Assembly (NCBI RefSeq): GCF_014654675.1
Contig: NZ_BNBC01000039.1
Span: 27,269-91,268 of the forward strand
DNA length: 64,000 nt
Origin: Streptomyces spiralis
GTDB lineage: Bacteria > Actinomycetota > Actinomycetes > Streptomycetales > Streptomycetaceae
Direction of reading: 5' to 3'
The notes beneath the pieces are model-generated. The model had not been told where the DNA came from, did not search any database, and worked only from the letters and a program-made list of their open reading frames with translations. Position numbers and translations under genes: made by a program. Positions 1 to 7,916 of the stretch are shown here, piece by piece. Each line of letters opens with the position of its first letter. Position 1 is the first letter of the stretch.

Positions 1-605
1 GCGCGGGCGACGGCGAGGCCGGCGGCTCCGGAACCCACGACCCCCAGGCCGGAGACGAGCAGGAGCAGCAGGGCCAGGTCGTTGAGGGTCTTCTCGGTGT
101 CCTCCAGGGACAGGGCGAGCATGAAGGCGATGCCCGGGTAGGCCTCGGCGTCGGGGCCGGGGCCCGTCGGGACGGCGAGGGTCATCACCCGGACGTTGTT
201 GCCCTGCGTGTCGGTGGCGGTGTGGAAGGTGCGCTGCCGCACGTTCGGGTCGGCGGCCACCTTCTTGTCCACGGCGCTGACCTTGATCACCCCCTCGGAG
301 CGGGGGTCCACGCAGAACCGGCCCTGCGCCGTCACCAGCTGCACGTAGAGGAACGAGCGCTGCATGTCGCCGGTCGAGTCGTCCGTCGTCTGCGTGCAGT
401 TGGCGACCAGCGACGACGCCGTGGTGGCGGTCACCCGGCCGTAGCTCCCCAGCCGGGAGTCCACCTCGCTGTACAGCCGCCTCTGCACGACGAACCAGCA
501 GGCGATGGAGACGGCCGCCACCGCGAACGCCACCGCCGCCGCCACCAGCAGCGCCAGTCGCGAGCGGATGGGCAGCGAGCGGAACCGGCGCGCGACCTTG
601 CTCAC
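1..605 (-). CDS. Two-component sensor histidine kinase, N-terminal part (cut by window edge)
   Basis: Only the N-terminal ~200 residues are in the window; the rest lies beyond base 1. The GTG start at 603-605 overlaps the TGA of the response regulator by 4 nt, so the two are translationally coupled. The visible part has a basic start (SKVARRFRSLPIRSR), a first membrane helix (about residues 18-42), an extracytoplasmic domain of about 120 residues with two cysteines, and the beginning of a second helix (LALLLLLVSGLGVVG). This is the input half of a membrane kinase; HAMP and catalytic domains are not visible. With an OmpR regulator and an HtrA protease next door it resembles the mycobacterial MprAB-PepD envelope-stress module (inference). 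Confidence 0.85.
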   Translation of the reverse strand, partial: MSKVARRFRSLPIRSRLALLVAAAVAFAVAAVSIACWFVVQRRLYSEVDSRLGSYGRVTATTASSLVANCTQTTDDSTGDMQRSFLYVQLVTAQGRFCVDPRSEGVIKVSAVDKKVAADPNVRQRTFHTATDTQGNNVRVMTLAVPTGPGPDAEAYPGIAFMLALSLEDTEKTLNDLALLLLLVSGLGVVGSGAAGLAVAR

Positions 606-1354
606 TCGGCGCCGCCCTGCCGCAGGACGTACCCCACCCCGCGCACCGTGTGCACCAGGCGCGGCTCGCCGCCCGCCTCGGTCTTGCGGCGCAGGTACAT
701 CACGTAGACGTCCAGGGAGTTCGACGACGGCTCGAAGTCGAAGCCCCAGACCGCCTTCAGGATCTGCTCACGGGTGAGCACCTGGCGCGGATGGGCCATG
801 AACATCTCCAGCAGCGTGAACTCGGTGCGGGTCAGCTCCACCTGGCGTCCGCCGCGCGTGACCTCGCGGGTTGCCAGGTCCATGCGCAGGTCGGCGAAGG
901 TGAGCACGTCGCCCTCGTCCGCCGCGCCCGCCACGGCCGCGGCATAGGAGCTGCGGCGCAGCAGGGCGCGGATGCGGGCGAACAGCTCGTCCAGCTCGAA
1001 CGGCTTGACCAGGTAGTCGTCCGCCCCGGCGTCCAGCCCGGTGACCCGGTCGCCGACCGTGTCGCGGGCCGTCAGCATCAGGATCGGGGTGGTGTCGCCC
1101 GCCCCGCGGATGCGGCGGGCGGCGGTCAGGCCGTCCATGCGGGGCATCTGGATGTCGAGGACGACCAGGTCCGGTTCGTACGCGTTGGCCTTCTCCAGGG
1201 CGTCCGCGCCGTCGACCGCGACCTCGGTGTCGTACCCCTCGAAGGCGAGGCTGCGCTGGAGTGCCTCGCGCACCGCCGGCTCGTCGTCGACGATCAGGAT
1301 GCGCTGGAGGTCACGGTCGCGGTCGCGGTCACGGTCGCCGTCGAGGGGGCTCAT
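602..1354 (-). CDS. OmpR/PhoB-family response regulator
   Basis: A 250-aa protein with a receiver domain (residues about 17-130; acidic pair D23/D24 in LIVDDE, phosphoacceptor D67 in VVLDIQMP, K in LVKPFE) and a C-terminal winged-helix domain (ELTRTEFTLLEMF ... SLDVYVMYLRRK). The ATG at 1354 is chosen over the longer frame because a GAGGAA motif lies about 10 nt upstream and the extra N-terminus is unlike any receiver. Residues 7-15 are an Asp-Arg dipeptide run encoded by a hexanucleotide repeat at about 1310-1340, an unusual lead-in for this family. It is coupled to the downstream kinase and lies near the HtrA protease, its likely regulatory target (inference). Confidence 0.93.
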   Translation of the reverse strand: MSPLDGDRDRDRDRDLQRILIVDDEPAVREALQRSLAFEGYDTEVAVDGADALEKANAYEPDLVVLDIQMPRMDGLTAARRIRGAGDTTPILMLTARDTVGDRVTGLDAGADDYLVKPFELDELFARIRALLRRSSYAAAVAGAADEGDVLTFADLRMDLATREVTRGGRQVELTRTEFTLLEMFMAHPRQVLTREQILKAVWGFDFEPSSNSLDVYVMYLRRKTEAGGEPRLVHTVRGVGYVLRQGGAE

Positions 1355-1493
1355 CGGTGGTTGTTCCTCGGTTTTCCTGGGGCCGGTCGGCAGGGGGAGC
1401 GGCAGGGACGCTCCCAGCCTCGCACGTTCCGCGCCCGCCGGGTGGGGCACGGGACCTCGCGGCCTGTCACACCGCCAGGGTGCCTCGCGTCCG

Positions 1494-1727
1494 TCACGCC
1501 GCGAGGGCCGTGAGCCGCCTGAGCGGCACCTTGGGGCGGCGCGAGCGCCCGGCGGGGGCGCGCAGTCCCATCAGCTGCGGGACGGCGGCAGGGGGCAGCG
1601 GGGGGCGGTCGGCGGGGCTGTCCGCCGGGCTGTGGAGTTCCTTCGCTACGGCCAGCGTCAGGGAGACGCCCGCGGGGACGCTCGCGTCGACGGTCTCGGT
1701 CCACTCGTGTACGACCTGCTGGATCAT
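1494..1727 (-). CDS. Small hypothetical protein between protease and response regulator
   Basis: A 77-aa ORF starting MIQQVVHEWTETVDASVPAG. A perfect AAGGAG lies 7 nt before the ATG, which is the main reason to accept it. The first 32 residues look globular; the rest is Pro/Arg/Ala-rich. No family is recognised. It lies on the same strand between the HtrA-like protease and the response regulator, so it could be part of the same transcript. The poor C-terminal composition leaves room for it being a chance ORF. Confidence 0.5.
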   Translation of the reverse strand: MIQQVVHEWTETVDASVPAGVSLTLAVAKELHSPADSPADRPPLPPAAVPQLMGLRAPAGRSRRPKVPLRRLTALAA

Positions 1728-1872
1728 GGCGGTACTCCTTGGTGCGAGGTGTTGCGCGGTGCTGGCTGGGTCTGCTGGTCGTCGTCCTTGGTGTCGCTGT
1801 CGGTGGGTGTCGGTGGTGTCGGGGGGTGTCGGTGCTGTCGCTCCGTCGCCGGCGCTGTCGCTTCGGCCCCGG

Positions 1873-2946
1873 TCAGCTCCGGGAGCCGGAGCGCAGCTTG
1901 GCCAGGTCGGCCTTGACGGTGTTGATCGGGATGGCGAAGCCGAGGCCCACGCTGCCCGCGCTGGACGAGTCCGAGGCGGCGGCGGCCGAGTACATCGCCG
2001 AGTTGATGCCGATGATGTTGCCGTTCGCGTCGATGAGCGCGCCGCCGGAGTTGCCCGGGTTCAGGGAGGCGTCGGTCTGGATCGCCTTGTAGGTGGTCGT
2101 GGAGGAACCGGTGTCGCCGTTGAAGTGGCGGCCGCCGAACTCGAACGGCCACTGGCCGTCGTCCTGCCCCTGTCCCTGGCTCTCGTCGGTGGAGACGGTC
2201 ACGTCCCGGTCGAGGGCGGAGACGATGCCACTGGTGACCGTGCCGGTCAGGCCTTCGGGGGAGCCGATGGCGACGACCTGGTCGCCGACCGCGACGCCGT
2301 CGGAGTTGCCGAGGGCCGCCGGCTTCAGGCCGGAGGCTCCGTCCAGCTTGATCAGGGCGAGGTCCTTGGAGCTGTCGGTGCCGACGACCTGCGCGGTGTA
2401 GGTCTTGCCGTCGCTGGTCCGGGCCTTGACCGAGGAGGCTCCGGCTATGACGTGGTTGTTGGTGAGGATCTCGCCGCCGCTGCTGATGATCACCCCGGAG
2501 CCGGTGGACGTGCCGTTGGCCAGGGTGGCGGTGATCTCGACGACGCTCGGGCTGACCGCCTTGGCGATCGCCGCGATGCTGCCCCGCTGACCGGTGGGCA
2601 CCACGTTGGTGCTGGTGCTGCTGGAGGCCACCGTGTCCTTGCCGGTCAGCTCCTGGAAGGCGAACGCGGTGCCGCCGCCCACGGCCGCGGCGGCGATCGC
2701 CACGGCGGCGAGCAGGGCGACCGGGCCCTTGGCGCGCTTCTTCGACGGCTGCGCGGGAGGGTACGCCGGGGGGTAGGCCGGAGGATGCGCCGGCGGGGCC
2801 GGCCACTCCGGGTTCACCGCGCTCCCCGCGTTCCCGGCGTTCCCCGGGTTCACCGGGGAGGCGTGCTGCTGCCGGTACGGGAACGGGTCCTGCCCGTCAC
2901 CCCGGGGGTCCTCGTACGCGCCGCTGCGGCGGAAGCTCTCGGTCAT
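1873..2946 (-). CDS. HtrA/DegP-like membrane-anchored serine protease without PDZ domain
   Basis: A trypsin-like protease of 357 aa. Residues 1-70 form a Pro/Tyr/Gly-rich cytoplasmic tail with PPAYPPAYPPAQP repeats, 74-97 a single membrane helix, and 120-350 an extracytoplasmic S1C-type protease. The triad is readable: H165 (LTNNHVIAG), D195 (SKDLALIKL) and S300 (NPGNSGGAL). Chain termination soon after the protease fold means the C-terminal PDZ domain usual in HtrA/PepD is absent. The ATG is followed closely by TESFRRSG. Clustering with the two-component genes suggests envelope-protein quality control under stress (inference). Confidence 0.93.
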   Translation of the reverse strand: MTESFRRSGAYEDPRGDGQDPFPYRQQHASPVNPGNAGNAGSAVNPEWPAPPAHPPAYPPAYPPAQPSKKRAKGPVALLAAVAIAAAAVGGGTAFAFQELTGKDTVASSSTSTNVVPTGQRGSIAAIAKAVSPSVVEITATLANGTSTGSGVIISSGGEILTNNHVIAGASSVKARTSDGKTYTAQVVGTDSSKDLALIKLDGASGLKPAALGNSDGVAVGDQVVAIGSPEGLTGTVTSGIVSALDRDVTVSTDESQGQGQDDGQWPFEFGGRHFNGDTGSSTTTYKAIQTDASLNPGNSGGALIDANGNIIGINSAMYSAAAASDSSSAGSVGLGFAIPINTVKADLAKLRSGSRS

Positions 2947-3067
2947 GTCATTGAGAGTGTCCCGGGATCATGAGAGCTTCGTGAGTCCCCGCTGAAAAGC
3001 CCGACAGAACCGCGTATGCCCGAAATAAGGGCGGCCGAGGAGGGTCGGAGAGGCGAGCCGGGAGGGG

Positions 3068-4090
3068 CTACACGCAGCCGCAGGACTTGCGGACCACCAG
3101 CCGTGACGGGAACACCTTCAGCCGCTCCCGCCGCGACCCGGCGACCCGCAGCCCGTCGTCGAGCACCAGGTCCACGGCCGCCCGGGCCATCGTCGAGCGG
3201 TCGGAGGCGACCGTGGTCAGCGGCGGATCCGTCAGCGCCGCCTCCTTGATGTCGTCGAACCCGGCCACGGCCAGCTCGCTCGGAACGTCGATGCGCAGCT
3301 CCCGCGCGGCCCGCAGCAGGCCGATCGCCTGGTCGTCCGTGGAGCAGAAGATCGCCGGCGGCCGGTCGGGGCCGGAGAGGATCTCCAGGCCGACCTTGTA
3401 GGCGTCGTAGCGGTTGTACGGCGCCTCGAAGAGCCGTCCCTCCGTCGGCAGGCCCGCCTCGGCCATCGCGCGCCGCCAGCCCTCGACGTGGTCGGAGACC
3501 GGGTCGCCCACGGCCGGTGTCTCGGCGGTGCCGCCCACACAGGCGACGTAGTCGTAGCCGTGCTCCAGCAGGTGGCGTACGGCGAGCTGGGCGCCGCCGA
3601 GGTCGTCGGTGACCACGGCCACGTCGTCGATGGCCTCGGGCCGCTCGTGCAGCAGTACGACCCGGGCGTCCCAGGCCTCGATCTCGGCCGCGGCCTGGTC
3701 ATTCAGCGCGTGGCTGACCAGGATCAGGCCGGAGACCCGCATACCGAGGAAGGCGCGCAGGTAGTGGACCTCGCGCTCGGCGACGTAGTCGGTGTTGCCG
3801 ACCAGGACCATCTTGCCGCGCTCGGCGGCGGCCCACTCGACCGCGTGCGCCATCTCCCCGAAGAAGGGCTGGCGGGCGTCCGGGATGATCAGCCCTATCA
3901 GGTCCGTACGGCGCGAGGCCATCGCCTGGGCGACCCGGTCGGGCCGGTACCCCAGTTCCTTGATCGCTGCGAGGACGCGCTCGCGCGTGGCCGGGGCGAC
4001 CGGCCGGGGTCCGTTGTTGATGACATAGCTGACCACGGCGGTGGAAGTCCCCGCCAGCCTCGCCACGTCGTCCCGAGTCACCTTTGCCAC
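3068..4090 (-). CDS. LacI-family transcriptional regulator
   Basis: A 340-aa LacI/GalR regulator with an N-terminal HTH (VTRDDVARLAGTSTAVVSYVINNG, residues 4-27), hinge (LGYRPDRVAQAMASRR) and a periplasmic-binding-protein-like sensor domain (from about 62; LIGLIIPDARQPFFGEM, AIFCSTDDQAIGL, LAVAGFDDI). The C-terminus VRKSCGCV is typical of actinobacterial members. The GTG start at 4090 is preceded at exactly 6 nt by TAGACT, a -10-like hexamer, so the mRNA is probably leaderless. A perfect 14-bp palindrome lies just upstream of that -10 and could be an autoregulatory operator. The effector sugar cannot be told from the sequence. Confidence 0.93.
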   Translation of the reverse strand: MAKVTRDDVARLAGTSTAVVSYVINNGPRPVAPATRERVLAAIKELGYRPDRVAQAMASRRTDLIGLIIPDARQPFFGEMAHAVEWAAAERGKMVLVGNTDYVAEREVHYLRAFLGMRVSGLILVSHALNDQAAAEIEAWDARVVLLHERPEAIDDVAVVTDDLGGAQLAVRHLLEHGYDYVACVGGTAETPAVGDPVSDHVEGWRRAMAEAGLPTEGRLFEAPYNRYDAYKVGLEILSGPDRPPAIFCSTDDQAIGLLRAARELRIDVPSELAVAGFDDIKEAALTDPPLTTVASDRSTMARAAVDLVLDDGLRVAGSRRERLKVFPSRLVVRKSCGCV

Positions 4091-4103
4091 GCGCGGAGTC
4101 TAC

Positions 4104-4117
4104 GCGGATGGATCCGC
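4104..4117. promoter_or_regulatory. Perfect palindrome upstream of the lacI-type gene, candidate autoregulatory operator
   Basis: GCGGAT-GG-ATCCGC is a perfect inverted repeat lying 1 bp upstream of the proposed -10 hexamer (4097-4102, minus strand), where a repressor would block RNA polymerase. LacI-family sites are usually palindromes of 14-18 bp. A second, imperfect palindrome, ATCAAAGCTTGGAT, is at 4133-4146. The assignment is by position only. Confidence 0.4.
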
Positions 4118-4291
4118 CCAGGGGCAGGGCGTATCAAAGCTTGGATGTGCGCCCGCAACGCCCACCACGCCGACGAGTACGCCCCGGGCCCCGCACCCGG
4201 GCGCACTCCGGCCGCCCCGAGCGGCCCTTCCCGGGCGCGCTCCGCCGCCCACGCGGGCCGGCCCCGCGCCCGCTCGTGCCCCCGACCCGGG

Positions 4292-5083
4292 TCAGGCCTT
4301 CGCGGGGGCGTCCGCTCGGACGGCGGCGGCCGCGGAGTCCGTGTCGTCCGCGGGCGGCTGGGCCTTCTCTTCCTTCGCCTTGTTCTTGGCCTCGTCCGTG
4401 GTGCGGTCGCTCTTCTCGGGGGTGACGAAGCGGTAGCCGACGTTGCGTACGGTGCCGATCAGCGACTCGTGCTCGGGCCCGAGCTTGGCGCGCAGCCGCC
4501 GTACGTGGACGTCGACGGTCCGGGTGCCGCCGAAGTAGTCGTAGCCCCAGACCTCCTGGAGCAGCTGGGCGCGGGTGAACACGCGCCCCGGGTGCTGCGC
4601 GAGGTACTTCAGCAGCTCGAACTCCTTGAAGGTGAGGTCCAGCACCCTGCCCTTGAGCTTGGCGCTGTACGTCGCCTCGTCCACTGAAAGGTCGCCGTTG
4701 CGGATCTCCATGGGCGAGTCGTCGCCCACGATCTGCTGGCGGCCCATGGCCAGCCGCAGCCGCGCCTCGACCTCGGCCGGGCCGGCGGTGTCCAGCAGCA
4801 CGTCGTCGATGCCCCAGTCGGCGGTGACGGCCGCCAGGCCGCCCTCCGTCACGACGAGGATCAGCGGGCAGCCGGGGCCGGTGGAGCGCAGCAGCTGGCA
4901 CAGGCTGCGTACCTGCGGCAGGTCGCGCCGCCCGTCGACCAGGATGACGTCGGCACCGGGGGTGTCCACGAGTGCCGGGCCCTCCGCCGGAGCCACGCGC
5001 ACGTTGTGCAGCAGCAGGCCGAGGGCGGGGAGCACCTCCGTCGACGGCTGAAGGGCGTTGGTCAGGAGCAGCAGTGAACTCAT
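4292..5083 (-). CDS. glnR: GlnR, global nitrogen response regulator (OmpR type)
   Basis: This 263-aa orphan response regulator matches the GlnR family throughout: start MSSLLLLTNALQPSTEVLPA, an atypical receiver with conserved D50 (ILVDGRRDL) but without the usual acidic pair, and a PhoB-type DNA-binding domain (RVLDLTFKEFELLKYLAQHP ... TVDVHVRRLRAKLG, about residues 130-225). GlnR activates or represses glnA, amtB, glnK and nitrate/urea genes in response to nitrogen limitation and works as a homodimer without classical phosphorylation. The Lys/Glu/Ala-rich tail is typical of the streptomycete protein. No cognate kinase adjoins it. The ATG overlaps the stop of a 17-codon upstream ORF (ATGA), suggesting coupling. 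Confidence 0.97.
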   Translation of the reverse strand: MSSLLLLTNALQPSTEVLPALGLLLHNVRVAPAEGPALVDTPGADVILVDGRRDLPQVRSLCQLLRSTGPGCPLILVVTEGGLAAVTADWGIDDVLLDTAGPAEVEARLRLAMGRQQIVGDDSPMEIRNGDLSVDEATYSAKLKGRVLDLTFKEFELLKYLAQHPGRVFTRAQLLQEVWGYDYFGGTRTVDVHVRRLRAKLGPEHESLIGTVRNVGYRFVTPEKSDRTTDEAKNKAKEEKAQPPADDTDSAAAAVRADAPAKA

Positions 5084-5133
5084 CGCGCCCCACCTGCCTG
5101 GGTCATATGTTCGTGCACGGTTCGCTCGTCCAT
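5080..5133 (-). CDS. 17-codon upstream ORF coupled to glnR
   Basis: The ORF encodes MDERTVHEHMTQAGGAR. It has a strong GGAGGAA Shine-Dalgarno about 8 nt before its ATG, and its TGA overlaps the glnR ATG as ATGA. glnR itself has only a poor G-rich ribosome site, so its translation may depend on reinitiation after this short ORF. The peptide resembles nothing I recognise. The ribosome site and overlap are seen in the sequence; the regulatory role is inference. Confidence 0.45.
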   Translation of the reverse strand: MDERTVHEHMTQAGGAR

Positions 5134-5305
5134 GGCGTCTGGTTCCTCCTCGGGTCCCGGCGAGGACGTGTGCGGCACTGCTTCGTCGGTTCGTTCCGTG
5201 GTGCGAATCCCGCGCCCCTGGGACCCGCCGTGACCGTGGTGGCCACTGTGCGCTCGACGGCCCGTACACCTGCGGTTTCCCGCGTCGTATACAACGCTTC
5301 CGAAA

Positions 5306-5342
5306 GCACAAAAGGACCCGGGGGCTTCGCTGCCCGAGTCCT
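5306..5342 (-). terminator. Terminator-like hairpin in the region upstream of glnR
   Basis: On the minus strand AGGACTCGGG ... CCCGGGTCCT forms a stem followed by TTTTGTG, about 170 nt upstream of the small ORF that precedes glnR. It could end an antisense transcript from the hydrolase start region, or act as an attenuator if the glnR promoter lies upstream of it. A few mismatches occur in the stem. Confidence 0.45.
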
Positions 5343-5363
5343 CTTCCCAGCAGAATAGCCGAC

Positions 5364-6272
5364 ATGAGCTCGGATTCGGCAGGTCATGTGGCACGTTCGA
5401 CGATCGTCCCGGAGTCTGAGACGCCGCCGCGGACACGTGTCAGGAGGTTCCTGACCACGGCGGACGGGGTCGCGATCGACGCCGTGTACGAACCCGGCGC
5501 GGCCGGCGGGCACGGCTCGGGCGGAGTGTTCGTGATCGCTCACGGGTTCACCGGCGACCTGGGCAGGCCGCACGTGCGCCGGGTGGCGCGGACGCTGGCC
5601 CGGTACGGGGCCGTGGTCACGTTCTCCTTCCGCGGCCACGGGGCCTCCGGCGGGCGCTCGACGGTCGGTGACCGGGAGGTGCTGGACCTGGCGGCGGCGG
5701 TGGCGTGGGCGCGCGGCCTCGGGCACGCGCGCGTGACGACCGTCGGCTTCTCCATGGGCGGCTCCGTGGTGCTGCGGCACGCGGCGCTGTACGGCGCGCG
5801 ATCGGACGCCCGGGAGGTACGGGAGGACGCCTGGGAGGCCCGGGAGGACGCCTGGGAGGTCCGGGAGGTCCGGGAGGAGGCGCGGACGGACGCCGTGGTC
5901 TCCGTCAGCGCCCCCGCCCGCTGGTACTACCGGGGCACGGCCCCCATGCGCCGGTTGCACTGGCTCGTCATGCGCCCCGAGGGCCGCCTGCTGAGCCGCT
6001 ACGGCCTGCGCACCCGCATCCACCACCGCGACTGGGACCCCGTCCCGCTCTCCCCGGTCGAGGCGGTCCCGCTCATCACGCCCACGCCGCTGCTGATCGT
6101 GCACGGCGACCGGGACGCCTACTTCCCCCTCGACCACCCCCGGATGCTGGCCACGGCCTCGGGTGACCACGGCGAACTCTGGCTGGAGCCCGGCATGGGC
6201 CACGCCGAGAACGCCGCCGCCGACGAGCTGCTGCACCGCATCGCGCGCTGGAGCGTGGATCAGGCGGGCTAG
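5364..6272 (+). CDS. Alpha/beta hydrolase
   Basis: A 302-aa protein with the alpha/beta-hydrolase layout: oxyanion-hole HGFTGD (about 60-65), nucleophile elbow GFSMGGS with S130, acid in HGDRDAYFP (D249 or D251) and H280 in GMGHAEN. The substrate is unknown. The ATG at 5364 is chosen because the longer frame runs back into the glnR leader; an AGAAT/TAG -10-like sequence lies close upstream. Residues about 149-175 form a charged low-complexity insert of repeated AREDAWE/VRE units encoded by near-identical GC-rich 18-mers, located between the nucleophile strand and the cap region. This looks like a recent local expansion. Confidence 0.9.
   Translation: MSSDSAGHVARSTIVPESETPPRTRVRRFLTTADGVAIDAVYEPGAAGGHGSGGVFVIAHGFTGDLGRPHVRRVARTLARYGAVVTFSFRGHGASGGRSTVGDREVLDLAAAVAWARGLGHARVTTVGFSMGGSVVLRHAALYGARSDAREVREDAWEAREDAWEVREVREEARTDAVVSVSAPARWYYRGTAPMRRLHWLVMRPEGRLLSRYGLRTRIHHRDWDPVPLSPVEAVPLITPTPLLIVHGDRDAYFPLDHPRMLATASGDHGELWLEPGMGHAENAAADELLHRIARWSVDQAG
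5806..5882 (+). repeat. Degenerate in-frame tandem repeat inside the hydrolase gene
   Basis: Units of the type CGGGAGGACGCCTGGGAGG recur with few changes, encoding charged AREDAWE/VREVREE repeats. Repeat length is a multiple of three, so the frame is preserved. The number of units probably varies between strains (inference). Confidence 0.75.
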
Positions 6273-6310
6273 CCTTTCCCTGTTCATTGCCGAGTGAGTC
6301 GAGGAACGGG

Positions 6311-6565
6311 ATGGCAAAGGTCACGGTGCGCTACTGGGCGGCGGCGAAGGCCGCGGCCGGGGTCGCCGAGGAGCCGTACGAGGCGGGAACGCTCGCCGAG
6401 GCGCTCGACGCGGTGCGCGAGCGCCACCCGGGCGAACTCGCCCGCGTCCTGCTCCGCTGCTCGTTCCTCATCGACGGCGACCCCGTGGGAACGCGCGATC
6501 ACGACATGGTACGGCTGACCGAGGGCGGCACGGTCGAGGTGCTCCCCCCGTTCGCAGGAGGGTGA
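6311..6565 (+). CDS. MoaD/ThiS-family small sulfur carrier protein
   Basis: This 84-aa beta-grasp protein (KVTVRYWAAAKAAAG ... GTVEVLPPFAGG) ends in the exposed Gly-Gly that is adenylated and thiocarboxylated in MoaD, the small subunit of molybdopterin synthase. The core signature (RYWAAAK, LLRCSFLIDGDPV, LPPFAGG) fits MoaD better than ThiS. The ATG at 6311 follows a GAGGAACGGG ribosome site. It ends 3 nt before the next gene, so the two are one unit. No other molybdopterin genes are in the window, so its partner enzyme is elsewhere. Confidence 0.88.
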   Translation: MAKVTVRYWAAAKAAAGVAEEPYEAGTLAEALDAVRERHPGELARVLLRCSFLIDGDPVGTRDHDMVRLTEGGTVEVLPPFAGG

Positions 6566-6568
6566 GCG

Positions 6569-7798
6569 ATGACCGACCAGCCGTATGAGGGCGCCCCGGG
6601 GGCCCCAGGAGCCCCGTACCAGGGTTCCTACGAGGGCTCGTACGACAACTCGTACGACAACCCGTACGACAACCCGTACGGGAGCCCGTACCAGGGCCAC
6701 GACCCCTACGCACAGCAGCCCCAGCACCCGCAGCAGCACCAGCAGCCGCACTTCCAGCACCAGCAGCCCCAGCCGTGGCCCGGGCAGCAGCAGGCGTACG
6801 GCGACCCGCACGCCGACCAGCAGCAGTACACGCAGCAGTGGCAGGGGCAGACGTGGGAGACCCAGACCCACGCCCGGCCCGTCCCCGCGGCGGCCGAGCC
6901 GGCCGCACAGACGGCCTACATGCCCCCGGTGAACCACCAGCCGGCTCCGGCGCCCGCGGCGCCCGCCGGTCCCTCCGCCACGGCCGCCCCGGAAGGCGCC
7001 GAGCCCGGCTACGGTCCCGCGACCCTCGCCGGCAACACCCGCGTCACCGACGCCCAGCGCGCCCGTGCCGAGGGCCGCTCGCCCATCATCGAACCCGGCA
7101 TGCAGCCGGCCGCGCTCACCGCGCTGCTGGGGCTGCTGCTGGCCGGCGCGGCGGAGATCGGCACGTACGCGCTGCTCGTGCCGCTGGTGGTGCTCCAGGC
7201 CGTGACCGCCGCCGGCTGGTTCCGGCTGAACGGCATGTGGCCCGCCCGGCAGGGCATCGCCCTCGGTTTCGCGGGCGCGCTCGTCGCGGACGCGGCGGTG
7301 CTGGGCGCGGGCCGCGAGCACGCGCCCGCGGCGATCCTCGGCACGCTCGGGGTGTGGGTGCTGCTCTCCCTGGTCCTCCAGCTGCGCTCCCACGCCGACC
7401 CGGACGAACGGATGTACGGCCTGATGGCGACCGTCGCGGCCTCCGCGCTGGCGATCCTCGCGGCCGGGTATCTGGCGGGCGGTGCCGACGCGGTCGCGGT
7501 CGGCGCGGTGGCGGTCGCCGTGGCCGTCCTGGCGCGTGCGCTGCCGATCCCGACGGCGGCCTCCGTGGTCGTCTCGCTGCTCGCCGCGGCGGGCGCGGGC
7601 ATCGCGGTCGGCGACATGACGGGTCTGGGCTCGAAGGGCGCGCTGCTGGGCGCGGGCGCGGCCGTGTGCGCCCTGATCGGCCATCGCGCGGCAAGCTACG
7701 ACTACCCCTCACGCTTCGTGCACTTCACGGCCGGCGTCGCCCTTCCGCTGACGGCGGCGGCACCGGTGGTGTGGGTGCTGGGACGCGCGCTGGGGTGA
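6569..7798 (+). CDS. Multi-pass membrane protein with Gln/Tyr/Pro-rich N-terminus, unknown function
   Basis: A 409-aa protein. The first about 170 residues are low-complexity (SYDNSYDNPYDNPYGSPY tandem repeats, then Gln/His/Pro runs). From about residue 185 the chain is hydrophobic with eight or so predicted membrane helices, e.g. ALTALLGLLLAGAAEIGTYA. A GGAGGG ribosome site precedes the ATG, and the gap to the MoaD stop is 3 nt. No enzymatic motif is seen. Disordered tyrosine-rich cytoplasmic tails of this type are common on streptomycete membrane proteins; I do not recognise the family. Confidence 0.85.
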   Translation: MTDQPYEGAPGAPGAPYQGSYEGSYDNSYDNPYDNPYGSPYQGHDPYAQQPQHPQQHQQPHFQHQQPQPWPGQQQAYGDPHADQQQYTQQWQGQTWETQTHARPVPAAAEPAAQTAYMPPVNHQPAPAPAAPAGPSATAAPEGAEPGYGPATLAGNTRVTDAQRARAEGRSPIIEPGMQPAALTALLGLLLAGAAEIGTYALLVPLVVLQAVTAAGWFRLNGMWPARQGIALGFAGALVADAAVLGAGREHAPAAILGTLGVWVLLSLVLQLRSHADPDERMYGLMATVAASALAILAAGYLAGGADAVAVGAVAVAVAVLARALPIPTAASVVVSLLAAAGAGIAVGDMTGLGSKGALLGAGAAVCALIGHRAASYDYPSRFVHFTAGVALPLTAAAPVVWVLGRALG

Positions 7799-7916
7799 CG
7801 GGCCCGCTCTTGTCACAGGTGATCGACAATCCCCCGTCCGGGCGTCCGGCGGGCGTTACGCTCGCGAAGGGCGGCCGTCCGGCCGTCCCGGACCGCCGAG
7901 GGTGGGGGAACACCGG

